Source: CAZKUN01 sp964555935 (lineage in GTDB: Bacteria; Armatimonadota; Zipacnadia; Zipacnadales; VGFC01). Taken from it: DNA of 64,000 nucleotides. The stretch lies in NCBI GenBank assembly GCA_964555935.1, contig CAZKUN010000001.1:53496-117495 (forward strand), read 5' to 3'. Of this stretch, positions 36,421-44,301 are shown one piece after another; the stretch's first letter is position 1; the number at the start of each line of letters is the position of its first letter. Under the pieces are notes generated by a model. That model saw only the letters and a list, made by a program, of their open reading frames with translations, ran no database searches and had not been told where the DNA came from. Both the position numbers and the translations under genes were made by a program.

Positions 36421-36458
36421 GAACCTGCACGCGAGACAGTTCGCTCGCGTGCAGGTTC
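36421..36458 (-). terminator. Intrinsic terminator-like hairpin after amtB
   Basis: A perfect 15-bp stem (36421-36435 with 36444-36458) with an 8-nt loop lies 31 nt after the amtB stop on the minus strand. The bases after it on the minus strand are T-rich (GTTGGTTATAG). It probably ends the nitrogen operon. Confidence 0.75.
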
Positions 36459-36488
36459 ATGCCTTCTAGGTATCGCCGCGCGCCGGAC

Positions 36489-37823
36489 TCAGCCGTCGAG
36501 TCGGAACGCGTACTCTCCGTGCTGGCTCATGTCGAGCCCCATCTCTTCTTCCTCTGGCGTCACGCGCAGTGTCATGACGGCCCCGAGGATCTTGAAGATG
36601 ATGACCGACATGACGAACGCCCAGACACCGGTCACGACAACCGCGACGATCTGTATGAGGAACTGCTTCACGTCACCACGCAGCAGACCGTTCGCGCCGC
36701 CAGGATTGACCGTCAGGCTGGCGAAGATCCCAGTCGCGATGGCGCCCCAGATCCCGCCGACACCGTGGCAAGCGAAGACGTCGAGCGTGTCGTCGAGGTT
36801 AGTGCGGGCGAGCAGGACGATGGTGAAGTTGCAGATCGCTCCCGCCAGCAATCCGATGGCAATCGCGGACATGGGATCCACAAACCCCGCCGCCGGCGTG
36901 ATGGCTACGAGTCCGCAGACGGCGCCGATCGCCGCGCCGCTGGCCGAGGGCTTCCCGTTGAGGTACCAATCGATGATCATCCAACTGATCGTGGCGAATG
37001 CGGCGGCGAGGTTGGTGGTGACCAAAGCGTTGACCGCGATGCCATTCATGCCGAGCGCGCTGCCTGCGTTGAAGCCAAACCAGCCGAACCACAGCAGCGC
37101 TGCCCCTAGTATGACGAACGGGATGTTGCACGGCAGGTGAGGTCTGCGCTCGCCGCCCTGGCGGCGTCCGATGACGTACGCGCCGGCCAACGCCGAGGCG
37201 CCTGCGAGGACGTGAACGACCGTGCCGCCCGCGAAATCGAGCGCGCCCAGGCCGCCAAGCCATCCGCCCACGCCCCACACCCAGTGCGCGACGGGCGCGT
37301 AGACGATCGTCGCCCAGATGATGATGAAGGCGATCAGCGAGCTGAACCGGATGCGTTCGGCGAAGGCGCCGATGATCAGCGCCGGCGTAATCGCCGCGAA
37401 CTTCATCTGGAAGAAGTAGAACGACATCGCCGGGATATTCTCGGCATACCTAGGATCGGGCGCGACACCGACGCCGTTCATGAACGCGTGCTTCAAGTTC
37501 CCGATGACGCCGCCGATCGATGGCGCGAACGCCAGGGAATACCCCCAGAACGTCCAGACGCCACACGCGACGGCGAAGATGATCAGGCACTGGACGATCG
37601 TGGATACGAGGTTCTTCTGGCGGACCAAGCCGCCGTAGAAGAAGCCCAGCGCCGGAGTCATCAGCATCACGAGACCCGCGCAGACGGAGACCCAGGCCAC
37701 GTCGGCCGCGACCAGCGTGTCCATCGACGCGTCAGTGATCCCAAGATCGAGCTTGCTCAATACTGCAAAGACGCCAGATACGATTAGCACCGCTACGGCG
37801 GATACGACCATTTTCTGTTTCAT
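36489..37823 (-). CDS. amtB: Ammonium transporter, AmtB type
   Basis: A 444-residue, 11-helix channel for ammonium uptake in the inner membrane. The two pore histidines are visible in APVAHWVWGVGG and FACHGVGGIWGA. The outer vestibule segment is LMTPALGFFYGGLVRQKN, followed by MKFAAITPALIIGAFAERIRF. The C-terminal cytosolic tail (LRVTPEEEEMGLDMSQHGEYAF) is the PII-interacting element. A signal-like N-terminal helix is kept. ATG 37823 follows GGAGG. The glnK gene lies 165 bp upstream on the same strand; AmtB is opened and closed by unmodified GlnK. This is the intact copy; a deleted copy lies beyond glnK. Confidence 0.95.
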   Translation of the reverse strand: MKQKMVVSAVAVLIVSGVFAVLSKLDLGITDASMDTLVAADVAWVSVCAGLVMLMTPALGFFYGGLVRQKNLVSTIVQCLIIFAVACGVWTFWGYSLAFAPSIGGVIGNLKHAFMNGVGVAPDPRYAENIPAMSFYFFQMKFAAITPALIIGAFAERIRFSSLIAFIIIWATIVYAPVAHWVWGVGGWLGGLGALDFAGGTVVHVLAGASALAGAYVIGRRQGGERRPHLPCNIPFVILGAALLWFGWFGFNAGSALGMNGIAVNALVTTNLAAAFATISWMIIDWYLNGKPSASGAAIGAVCGLVAITPAAGFVDPMSAIAIGLLAGAICNFTIVLLARTNLDDTLDVFACHGVGGIWGAIATGIFASLTVNPGGANGLLRGDVKQFLIQIVAVVVTGVWAFVMSVIIFKILGAVMTLRVTPEEEEMGLDMSQHGEYAFRLDG

Positions 37824-37988
37824 TGGGATGCCCTCCGGGCAGGCGGCAGGCAGCGCTCACCGTCAGGGTCAGCGGACCCGCCGCTGTGATTCTCGGGCGT
37901 AGTTAGGTGCTGGGGGGTGCCGGGACGCCTTTGTCTGGCGGCCCTCCCAAACGAGGGGCAACAGCTATCGTCTTGCAGCGTCAGCGAC

Positions 37989-38327
37989 TTAGATCGCCTC
38001 TTCGCCGGCTTCGCCCGTGCGGATGCGAATCGCTTGCTCCACGGGCAACACGAAGATCTTGCCATCGCCGATCTCGCCCGTGCGGGCGGTATTGGCAATG
38101 ACCTCTACGACCTTGTCCACGTCCTCATCCGGAACGATGATCTCCAGCTTGACCTTCGGCAGCAGCGACACAACGTACTCGGCGCCACGGTAGCGCTCCG
38201 TCCGGCCGCGCTGCTTGCCGCAGCCACGGACCTCGGTCACCGTCATGCCGACAATACCGATATCAGTCAGCGCGTCTTTGACCGCTTCGAGCTTCAGCGG
38301 CCGGGTGATGCACTCGATCTTCTTCAT
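37989..38327 (-). CDS. glnK: PII nitrogen-regulatory protein (GlnB/GlnK type)
   Basis: A 112-residue cytoplasmic trimer subunit sensing 2-oxoglutarate and ATP/ADP. Key parts are MKKIECITRPLKLEAVKDAL, the T-loop ERYRGAEYVVSLLPKVKLE with Tyr51, the uridylylation site, and TGEIGDGKIFVLPVEQAIRIRTG. The length is exactly typical (112). ATG 38327 follows GGGAGGT. It stands between a truncated amtB and an intact amtB, so it is most likely GlnK, controlling the channel; GlnB cannot be excluded from sequence alone. The 50-bp gap before it and the 165-bp gap after it hold no recognisable element except the ribosome binding sites. Confidence 0.93.
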   Translation of the reverse strand: MKKIECITRPLKLEAVKDALTDIGIVGMTVTEVRGCGKQRGRTERYRGAEYVVSLLPKVKLEIIVPDEDVDKVVEVIANTARTGEIGDGKIFVLPVEQAIRIRTGEAGEEAI

Positions 38328-38377
38328 CTAGGTCTTACCTCCCAGGCATCCCTCATCGGATGCGTGCAGTTCGTCCG

Positions 38378-38871
38378 TTAGCCCGGTGAGGCGGCCACGG
38401 AGTCGTGCGGGTATGCTTCCATGCCCATCTCACTGATGTCGAGTCCGATCAGCTCGTCTTCCGGGTGGACCCGAAGCCCGACGGTGATCTTGATCGGGAG
38501 CCACAGGGCGCTGAACGGACCGGACGTCTCCCCCACGAAGAACCCGGTCAGGCCGATGACGGCATTGCCGTCGCCGAACATGAACGCGAAGCCGCCGACC
38601 CAATAGGCAATCGACGCGATCACGAAGACCACGAAGTTCTTCCCCATGATATTGACGACGTTCTTCGCCCGACAGAACCCCGTCTCGATCAGGGCAAAGC
38701 CCGCGTTCATGAAGAAAACGAGGAACGCCCCAATGAGCACCCAGAGCGTATCCAGATCCTGGCGAGTGATCCCCTGCCCCCCCGAACCGAAGAGAGCCTG
38801 GGCCCCGCCGGGCCGGCCACGAGAACAGCCAGCGCGACCGATAGTCGCCCTGCCAAGCGGGGAACCCGCAT
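38378..38871 (-). pseudogene. Internally deleted second amtB with N-terminal frameshift
   Basis: The gene encodes the first two membrane helices of an ammonium transporter (TLWVLIGAFLVFFMNAGFALIETGF..., then NVVNIMGKNFVVFVIASIAYWVGG...). After GDGNAVIGLTGFFVG it jumps to the C-terminal tail LRVHPEDELIGLDISEMGMEAY, matching the tail of the intact copy. About 270-300 residues, helices 3-11 including both pore histidines, are missing. ATG 38871 (AAGGAGA upstream) begins a plausible signal peptide (LSVALAVLVAGPAG), but a shift in the GC run near 38805-38812 puts it out of frame with the helices. It belongs to the minus-strand run glnA - this - glnK - amtB. Either true decay or an assembly collapse of two paralogous genes. 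Confidence 0.75.
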
Positions 38872-38966
38872 CGTGGTCGCTCTCCTTCGGCGATCTCAGG
38901 GAGTTGGGCTGGGTGCGGATCTGGGGGCGAGGCGCGCGCGGCGCCCCGCCCCCAGCATATGACGGA

Positions 38967-40391
38967 TCAGCAGTCGTAGTAGAGGGTGAACTCGTACGGG
39001 TTCGGCCGGTTCATGACCGGGTAGGCCTCGGCTTCCCGCTTGTAATCGATCCACTTGTCGATCAGGTCCTGCGTGAACACGTCGCCCTTCAGCAGGAACT
39101 CGTGGTCGTTCTCCAGCGCCTCGAGGACGGCCAGCAGGGTCGTCGGCGTCGACTCGATCTCCGCGGCCTCGCCCGGCGCCAGATCGTAGAGGTCTTTGTC
39201 CATCGGCTCGCCCGGATCGGTCTTCTCACCAATGCCGTCAAGACCCGCCATCAGCATGGCCGGGAAGGCGAGGTAGGGGTTGGCGGTCGGGTCTGGGGGA
39301 CGGAACTCGACGCGCTTGGATGCCGGCGTGGCGCTATAGACCGGGATCCGGACGCAAGCGCTGCGGTTGCGGGCGGAGTACGCGAGGCTGATCGGAGCCT
39401 CGAAGCCCGGGACCAGGCGTCGGTAGGAGTTCGTCGTCGGCGAGCAGAGGCCGAGCAGCGCCGGCGCGTGGGCCAGCAGGCCGCCGATGTAGTTCATCGC
39501 CATCTGGCTGAGGAGCGAGTAGCCGTTCTCGTTGTAGAACAGCGGCTCGCCGCCCTTCCAGAGGCTCTGGTGACAGTGCATGCCTGAGCCATTGTCGCCA
39601 TAGAGCGGCTTGGGCATGAATGTCGCGCTCATGCCGTACTTGCGCGCAACCTGCTTGATCACGTACTTGTAGATCATCAGGTTGTCGGCGGTCTCGAGCA
39701 GTCCGCCGCGGTAGAGATCGATCTCGCACTGACCGGCGGTCGCGACCTCGTGGTGGTGAACCTCGCAGCGAACGCCGAGCTTCCCAAGCGTCAGCACCAT
39801 CTCGGTCCGCATGTCCTGCAGCGTGTCCGTCGGAGGGACGGGGAAGTAGCCTTCCTTGTGGCGGACCTTGTAGCCGAGGTTCGGGCCCTCGCCGGCACCC
39901 GTGTTCCACGCGCCCTCGGGGGAGTCGACGAAGAAGTAGCTGGAATTCGCCGTCGTGTCGTAGCGGACGTCGCTGAACACGAAGAACTCGGCCTCCGGGC
40001 CCCAATAGCTGTCATCGGCCAGGCCTGTCGACTTGAGATAGGCTTCTGCCTTCTTGGCAATGTAGCGCGGGCTGCGAGAGTATTCCTGCAACGTGATCGG
40101 GTCGTGAACGTCCGCGATCAGGCAGAGCGTGGGGACCTCGAAGAACGGATCGATGAAGGCTGTATTCGGGTCCAACAGCAGCAGCATGTCACTCTCGTGG
40201 ATGTCCTGGAAACCACGGATGCTCGATCCGTCGAAGCCCAGGCCCTCCTCGAACAGCCCCTCGTCCAGATCGTGAACGGGAAGGCTGAAGTGATGCCACG
40301 TCCCCGGAAGGTCGATGAATCGGACATCGACCATCTGGATGTTGTTCTCTTTCGCGTAGCTGATAACTTCCTTCGGCTCGCGTGGGATCAT
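38967..40391 (-). CDS. glnA: Glutamine synthetase, type I
   Basis: A 474-residue cytoplasmic enzyme making glutamine from glutamate, ammonia and ATP as a dodecamer. It carries LGFDGSSIRGFQDIHESDM, EAEFFVFSDV, EVHHHEVATAGQCEID, LYGDNGSGMHCHQSLW with the active-site loop, NSYRRLVPGFEAP and NRSACVRIPV, then VEFRPPDPTANPYLAF. The adenylylation region reads KDLYDLAPGEAAEI, keeping the Tyr of the GSI-beta type. ATG 40391 (MIPREPKEVI) is used, since AGGA lies upstream and the leader residues before it are not conserved. It heads the glnA - deleted amtB - glnK - amtB set. A terminator-like hairpin in its leader suggests attenuation. Confidence 0.97.
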   Translation of the reverse strand: MIPREPKEVISYAKENNIQMVDVRFIDLPGTWHHFSLPVHDLDEGLFEEGLGFDGSSIRGFQDIHESDMLLLLDPNTAFIDPFFEVPTLCLIADVHDPITLQEYSRSPRYIAKKAEAYLKSTGLADDSYWGPEAEFFVFSDVRYDTTANSSYFFVDSPEGAWNTGAGEGPNLGYKVRHKEGYFPVPPTDTLQDMRTEMVLTLGKLGVRCEVHHHEVATAGQCEIDLYRGGLLETADNLMIYKYVIKQVARKYGMSATFMPKPLYGDNGSGMHCHQSLWKGGEPLFYNENGYSLLSQMAMNYIGGLLAHAPALLGLCSPTTNSYRRLVPGFEAPISLAYSARNRSACVRIPVYSATPASKRVEFRPPDPTANPYLAFPAMLMAGLDGIGEKTDPGEPMDKDLYDLAPGEAAEIESTPTTLLAVLEALENDHEFLLKGDVFTQDLIDKWIDYKREAEAYPVMNRPNPYEFTLYYDC

Positions 40392-40446
40392 CTTAAACTC
40401 GTCCTTTCGCCGTCTGATAGTTTGCGGGGCAAGGGGCCCCGAACAC

Positions 40447-40489
40447 AAAAAAGGACGCCCGACCGAGACTGGCTCGGCGGCGGACGTCC
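40447..40489 (-). promoter_or_regulatory. Terminator-like hairpin with T6 tract in the glnA leader (candidate attenuator)
   Basis: On the minus strand an imperfect GC-rich hairpin (40453-40489; outer GGACG pairs with CGTCC, inner CCGAG with CTCGG, 5-nt loop) is followed directly by TTTTTT (40452-40447). It lies 56 nt before the glnA ATG and downstream of the promoter, so it would stop leader transcription unless antiterminated. I could not match the leader to the known glutamine riboswitch. Confidence 0.6.
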
Positions 40490-40559
40490 ATGTCCGTTGA
40501 GTTGGGGCCCGATGCCCCTCTAACTATGCCCGTGCGTCGCGCCTTTGCGTCGCCAGATA

Positions 40560-40588
40560 AGCTTACCAACGCGGCTACCCCCTGTCAA
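40560..40588 (-). promoter_or_regulatory. glnA: Sigma70-like promoter for glnA
   Basis: On the minus strand TTGACA (40588-40583) is a consensus -35 box; after exactly 17 bp comes TAAGCT (40565-40560), which keeps the T, A and final T of the -10 box. Transcription would begin near 40553, giving a leader of about 160 nt that contains the hairpins. Confidence 0.6.
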
Positions 40589-40747
40589 TGCGCCCCAACG
40601 GCAAGTTATCGGCAAAAGGAACCGATTATCCTCTCGATCCTTCCGGTTGCGGCATTGAGGGCCTGGCAAAGGTGGCCCAACGCCCTCGCGAGAAGCATCT
40701 CAGCATCCTGAGGCGGCGTTCCGCCCTCACGCGCAAAGGTGATTTCC

Positions 40748-43700
40748 ATGTCCGAGAAACACGACTGCGGCTGCGGCCGGCGCATCGATTCGTGCCCATC
40801 CGAGGTCAGCCGACGCCGCTTCCTACAGACCCTCGGAGTTGGCGCAGTGGGGGCCTCTCTCGGCGGCATCCTCGGTCAGGCCGAGGCCTTCGCGGGCCCA
40901 CTGATGCCCCCACGGGCGCTGGCTTCGCTGCCGCTCAAGCGGTTTCCCCTGACCGCGCCGCGCGTATACCGGGGCGAATTCCTCGACGCCGTGGCGATGC
41001 CCGTCGGAGGCATCGGGACCGGCACGATCTGGCTCGACGGCGAGGGCAAACTCGGGGTCTGGCAGATCTTCAACAACAGCGGCGAGCCGCGCATCCCCGA
41101 CAGCTTCTTTGCCGTCAGAGCCCAACCGGACCGCGAAGACCCGGTCGCCCGCATCCTGCAGACCGTGCCCGAATACGGCTTCAAGCCATGCGAGGAGTTA
41201 TCCTTCGAGGGCGGCTATCCTATCGCCCGCCTCGATCTCGAGGACGACACGCTCCCCGTCGACGTGCGGATGGAAGTCTTCAACCCGATGATCCCGACCG
41301 ATGCGGCGAACTCGGCCATTCCTTGCGCGGTATTTCGCCTGACGGCCCGGAACACGCACAGCAAGCCCGTTACCGTCAGCCTGCTCGGCGCTCTGCAGAA
41401 CGCGGTTGGCAGCCGGGGCAGTGGGGGCATCAGCGGCGTCGAGTTCGCCGACTATGGAAGCAACGAGAACTCGCTCGCCCGCGGTGATGGCCTGACGATG
41501 GCGGACCTGACGCGACGCGTCTCGCCGCCGCCGCCGGGTCTGCTATACCTCCGCGACAACGGGAAGAGGATCGACGACGCGCCGCCAATGCTCTGGATTG
41601 ATGAGCTTTCCGGGCTGACCGAGATGGCCCAAGGCAGCGAAACGGCAACGCAAGCCGTGCTGCGGATGGCAGACATGGCAGCCAATGGCGGCACGATCGT
41701 CGTCGGGGAAGCCAAGCCGGAGTTCTTCGAAGCCCTCGACGCCGTCCGCGAGCAAATGGCGGGGTGGGACCAACTCGAGGTGTTTGAGGATTGGGAAGAC
41801 GGGGACTACGAGGGCTGGACGAAGACGGGCGAGGCCTTTGGCGATGCGCCCCACACCGGCACGACGCCCGGTCAGCAGGCGGTTGGCGGGTACATGGGCT
41901 CGCGGCTGGTTAACACGTTCATGCCGAATGACCGTCCGCGCGGCAGGCTGGTCAGCAAGCCCTTCACCATCAAGCGCAAGCACATCGGCTTCCTCATCGG
42001 CGGCGGCTCGCACGAGGGCGAGACGTGCATGAACCTGACGGTCGACGGCGAGACCGTTCGGACGACGACCGGCAAGAACGTTGAGCGTCTCGACGCGGTG
42101 TCGTGGGATGTCAGCGACCTGATTGGCAAGGAGGCCCGACTGGAGATCGTCGATGACAACTCGGGCGGCTGGGGCCACATCAATGTCGACCACATCGTCT
42201 TCGCCGACGCCCCGCCGGAGGACTTGCTCGCGATGCGCGGGCCGATTCAGCTCCTGGCGCAGGAACTGCTCTTCGGCGCGTCGTCGTCGATCCAATACAA
42301 CGACGGCCAGCTGGGGAAAGCTTGGATCCTGCTTGGATCGCCGGACCCCATCACGTGGGAGCAAGCTGAGGAGTTCTACTTCTACGCCCTCGGCCGCGCG
42401 CGTAAGGAGTCCGAGACTCTCGTCAGTGACGACGCAGGCCATGGCACGATGGCGCTGACCGCGTCCGTCGGCAACGCCACGTGCAACCTTGATTGGACCG
42501 ATGCCGATGCGCTCGCGGCGGAGTTCACGGAGTCGGGCGAGCTATCCGGTCCCGAGTCCGCCGGCCCAACTGCCGCGGGCCGCACCACGAACTCCGCGCT
42601 GTGCATGAGATTCCGGTTGCACCCCGGTCAGGAGCGGACGGAGACATTCATCATCTCCTGGCACTTCCCAAACGTGGAGCGCTTCGGCCATCGCGGCAAC
42701 CAGTACTCCCGCCGCTTCGCCGACGCGGCCGATGTCGCGCGGTACGTGCGCGAGAACCTCGACACGCTCTGGGACCGCACGAAGCTCTACCAGGAGACTG
42801 TCTACGAATCGAACCTCCCCGAGGAGTTCATCGATGCGATGACATCTCAGTCTGTCATCTTCCGCGGGCCGACGGCCTGGTGGGATGAGGACGGCTATTT
42901 CGCGGGCTTCGAGGGCGCGTACGGATGCTGCCCGCTCAACTGCACTCACGTCTGGAACTACGCCCAGACCCACGCCCGACTCTTCCCCGAAATCGACCGC
43001 AACCAGCGTCGGTCTGACCTCATCACCTACCTGTACCCGACAGGTGAGACTTCGCACCGCCAGCACGGCAAGTACGGCGCGTTCATCGATGGCCACTGCG
43101 CAACGATCGAGGCGGCTCTGCGCGCGCACCAAATGAGCCCTGACAACGATTTCATCCAGGACGTCTACCCCAACCTCGTCAAGGCCGTCGACTGGCTGAT
43201 CGAGCGCATCGACCCCGCCCGCGACGGCGTGCCCCAGGGCGGCCAACCCAACACGTACGACACGGAAGTCTCGGGCGCGAACACTTTCATCGGGTCCCAG
43301 TACCTTTCGGCGCTGGCATGCGCCGAGGAGTTAGCGGACGCGATGGACGACGATGAATCAGTGGTACGCTGGCACGCCATCCGCGCGTCGGGCATGGAGA
43401 AGCAGGACGCGGACCTTTGGAATGGCGAGTACTACTACCAGATCCCGGAGGAGTCGCTTCGCGACTACAACACGGGCTGTCACGCGGACCAACTCCTCGG
43501 CCAGTGGTGGGCGCACCAGCTCGACATCGGATACCTCTACCCGAAGGACCGGGTGCGCGTCGCGCTTGGGTCGATCGGGCGATACAACTTCCGCGAGCGC
43601 TTCGAGGGTTTCAAGCAACAACCCCGTCCGTATGTCATCGACGAAGAGGGTGGACTCCTGATGTGCACCTGGCCCAAAGGCGGGCGCCCGGATCCCTTCA

Positions 43701-44281
43701 TACTCTACGCGGACGAGGTGTGGACCGGCATCGAGTACTCGACTGCCGGCCTGATGATCTATGAGGGGATGATCGGCGAGGCCCGCAAGATCGTGAAGAT
43801 GGCGCGATCGCGCTACGACGGAAAGACGCGTGATGGGCTGAATTCCGGTCCAGGCGGAAATCCGTTCAACGAACTCGAGTGCGGCAAGTTCTACGCCCGC
43901 GCGATGAGTTCGTGGAGCCTGCTTCTCGCGAGCCAGGGCTTCGTCATGGATGGCCCAGCCGGCGTCATCGGCTTCAAGCCGCGCTGGCAACCGGAAGACC
44001 ACCGCTCGTTCTTCACAGCGCCGGAGGGTTGGGGGCTGTTCGTCCAGCGCGTCGATGGCAACAGGCAGACGTCGGAGATTCACGTCCGACACGGCAGTGT
44101 CGAGGTGGAGGAGATCGTGCTGGAGACCCCGCAGGCAGCGCCAACGGGTGCCGCGCAAGTTACGCTCAACGGGACGCGCGTGAATGTCAATTCAGTCGGA
44201 CGGACCGGCACGGAAGTGCGGGTTAGCCTCGGCGACCGCATCACCGTGGCCGAAGGCGCCGTGCTGGCCGTCGAACTGTAG
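40748..44281 (+). CDS. GH116-family glycosidase (glucosylceramidase/beta-glucosidase-like), Tat-exported
   Basis: A 1177-residue protein. A twin-arginine signal (SRRRFLQTLGVGAVGASLGG) ends near residue 50. The GBA2 N-terminal domain begins at FLDAVAMPVGGIGTGTIWLDG and LGVWQIFNNSGEPRIP. A beta-sandwich insert (about 343-490, FEDWEDGDYEGWTKTG to INVDHIVFAD), like a carbohydrate-binding module, splits that domain. The alpha/alpha-toroid catalytic DUF608 part has EGAYGCCPLNCTHVWNYAQTH, GVPQGGQPNTYDTEVSG, EVWTGIEYSTAGLMIYEGM and GLNSGPGGNPFNELECG. GH116 enzymes hydrolyse beta-glucosides or beta-xylosides. ATG 40748 has AAAGGTG 6 nt upstream; GTG 40739 is the alternative. The Tat signal suggests export of a folded, possibly cofactor-bound protein. 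Confidence 0.88.
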   Translation: MSEKHDCGCGRRIDSCPSEVSRRRFLQTLGVGAVGASLGGILGQAEAFAGPLMPPRALASLPLKRFPLTAPRVYRGEFLDAVAMPVGGIGTGTIWLDGEGKLGVWQIFNNSGEPRIPDSFFAVRAQPDREDPVARILQTVPEYGFKPCEELSFEGGYPIARLDLEDDTLPVDVRMEVFNPMIPTDAANSAIPCAVFRLTARNTHSKPVTVSLLGALQNAVGSRGSGGISGVEFADYGSNENSLARGDGLTMADLTRRVSPPPPGLLYLRDNGKRIDDAPPMLWIDELSGLTEMAQGSETATQAVLRMADMAANGGTIVVGEAKPEFFEALDAVREQMAGWDQLEVFEDWEDGDYEGWTKTGEAFGDAPHTGTTPGQQAVGGYMGSRLVNTFMPNDRPRGRLVSKPFTIKRKHIGFLIGGGSHEGETCMNLTVDGETVRTTTGKNVERLDAVSWDVSDLIGKEARLEIVDDNSGGWGHINVDHIVFADAPPEDLLAMRGPIQLLAQELLFGASSSIQYNDGQLGKAWILLGSPDPITWEQAEEFYFYALGRARKESETLVSDDAGHGTMALTASVGNATCNLDWTDADALAAEFTESGELSGPESAGPTAAGRTTNSALCMRFRLHPGQERTETFIISWHFPNVERFGHRGNQYSRRFADAADVARYVRENLDTLWDRTKLYQETVYESNLPEEFIDAMTSQSVIFRGPTAWWDEDGYFAGFEGAYGCCPLNCTHVWNYAQTHARLFPEIDRNQRRSDLITYLYPTGETSHRQHGKYGAFIDGHCATIEAALRAHQMSPDNDFIQDVYPNLVKAVDWLIERIDPARDGVPQGGQPNTYDTEVSGANTFIGSQYLSALACAEELADAMDDDESVVRWHAIRASGMEKQDADLWNGEYYYQIPEESLRDYNTGCHADQLLGQWWAHQLDIGYLYPKDRVRVALGSIGRYNFRERFEGFKQQPRPYVIDEEGGLLMCTWPKGGRPDPFILYADEVWTGIEYSTAGLMIYEGMIGEARKIVKMARSRYDGKTRDGLNSGPGGNPFNELECGKFYARAMSSWSLLLASQGFVMDGPAGVIGFKPRWQPEDHRSFFTAPEGWGLFVQRVDGNRQTSEIHVRHGSVEVEEIVLETPQAAPTGAAQVTLNGTRVNVNSVGRTGTEVRVSLGDRITVAEGAVLAVEL

Positions 44282-44301
44282 CTCGCAACGGAGGCGAGAC
44301 A

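Larger units (their letters stand above)
40392..40747. other. Divergent glnA / GH116 intergenic region (356 bp)
   Basis: The only gene-free stretch over 300 bp in the window. On the minus strand it holds a sigma70-like promoter, a leader hairpin (40496-40524, GTT-GAG-GGGC pairing with GCCC-CTC-AAC), then the terminator-like hairpin, all before glnA. On the plus strand a short hairpin with one bulged base (about 40709-40730) precedes the GH116 ribosome binding site. I see no open frame with coding character here. Confidence 0.6.

Noticed and set aside
40490..40560. Glutamine riboswitch or GEMM-type c-di-GMP riboswitch in the glnA leader (a GACGCAAAGG string occurs on the minus strand)
   Set aside because: Only this short string matches; the paired flanks and the conserved glutamine-motif core are absent, so only a generic attenuator is proposed.
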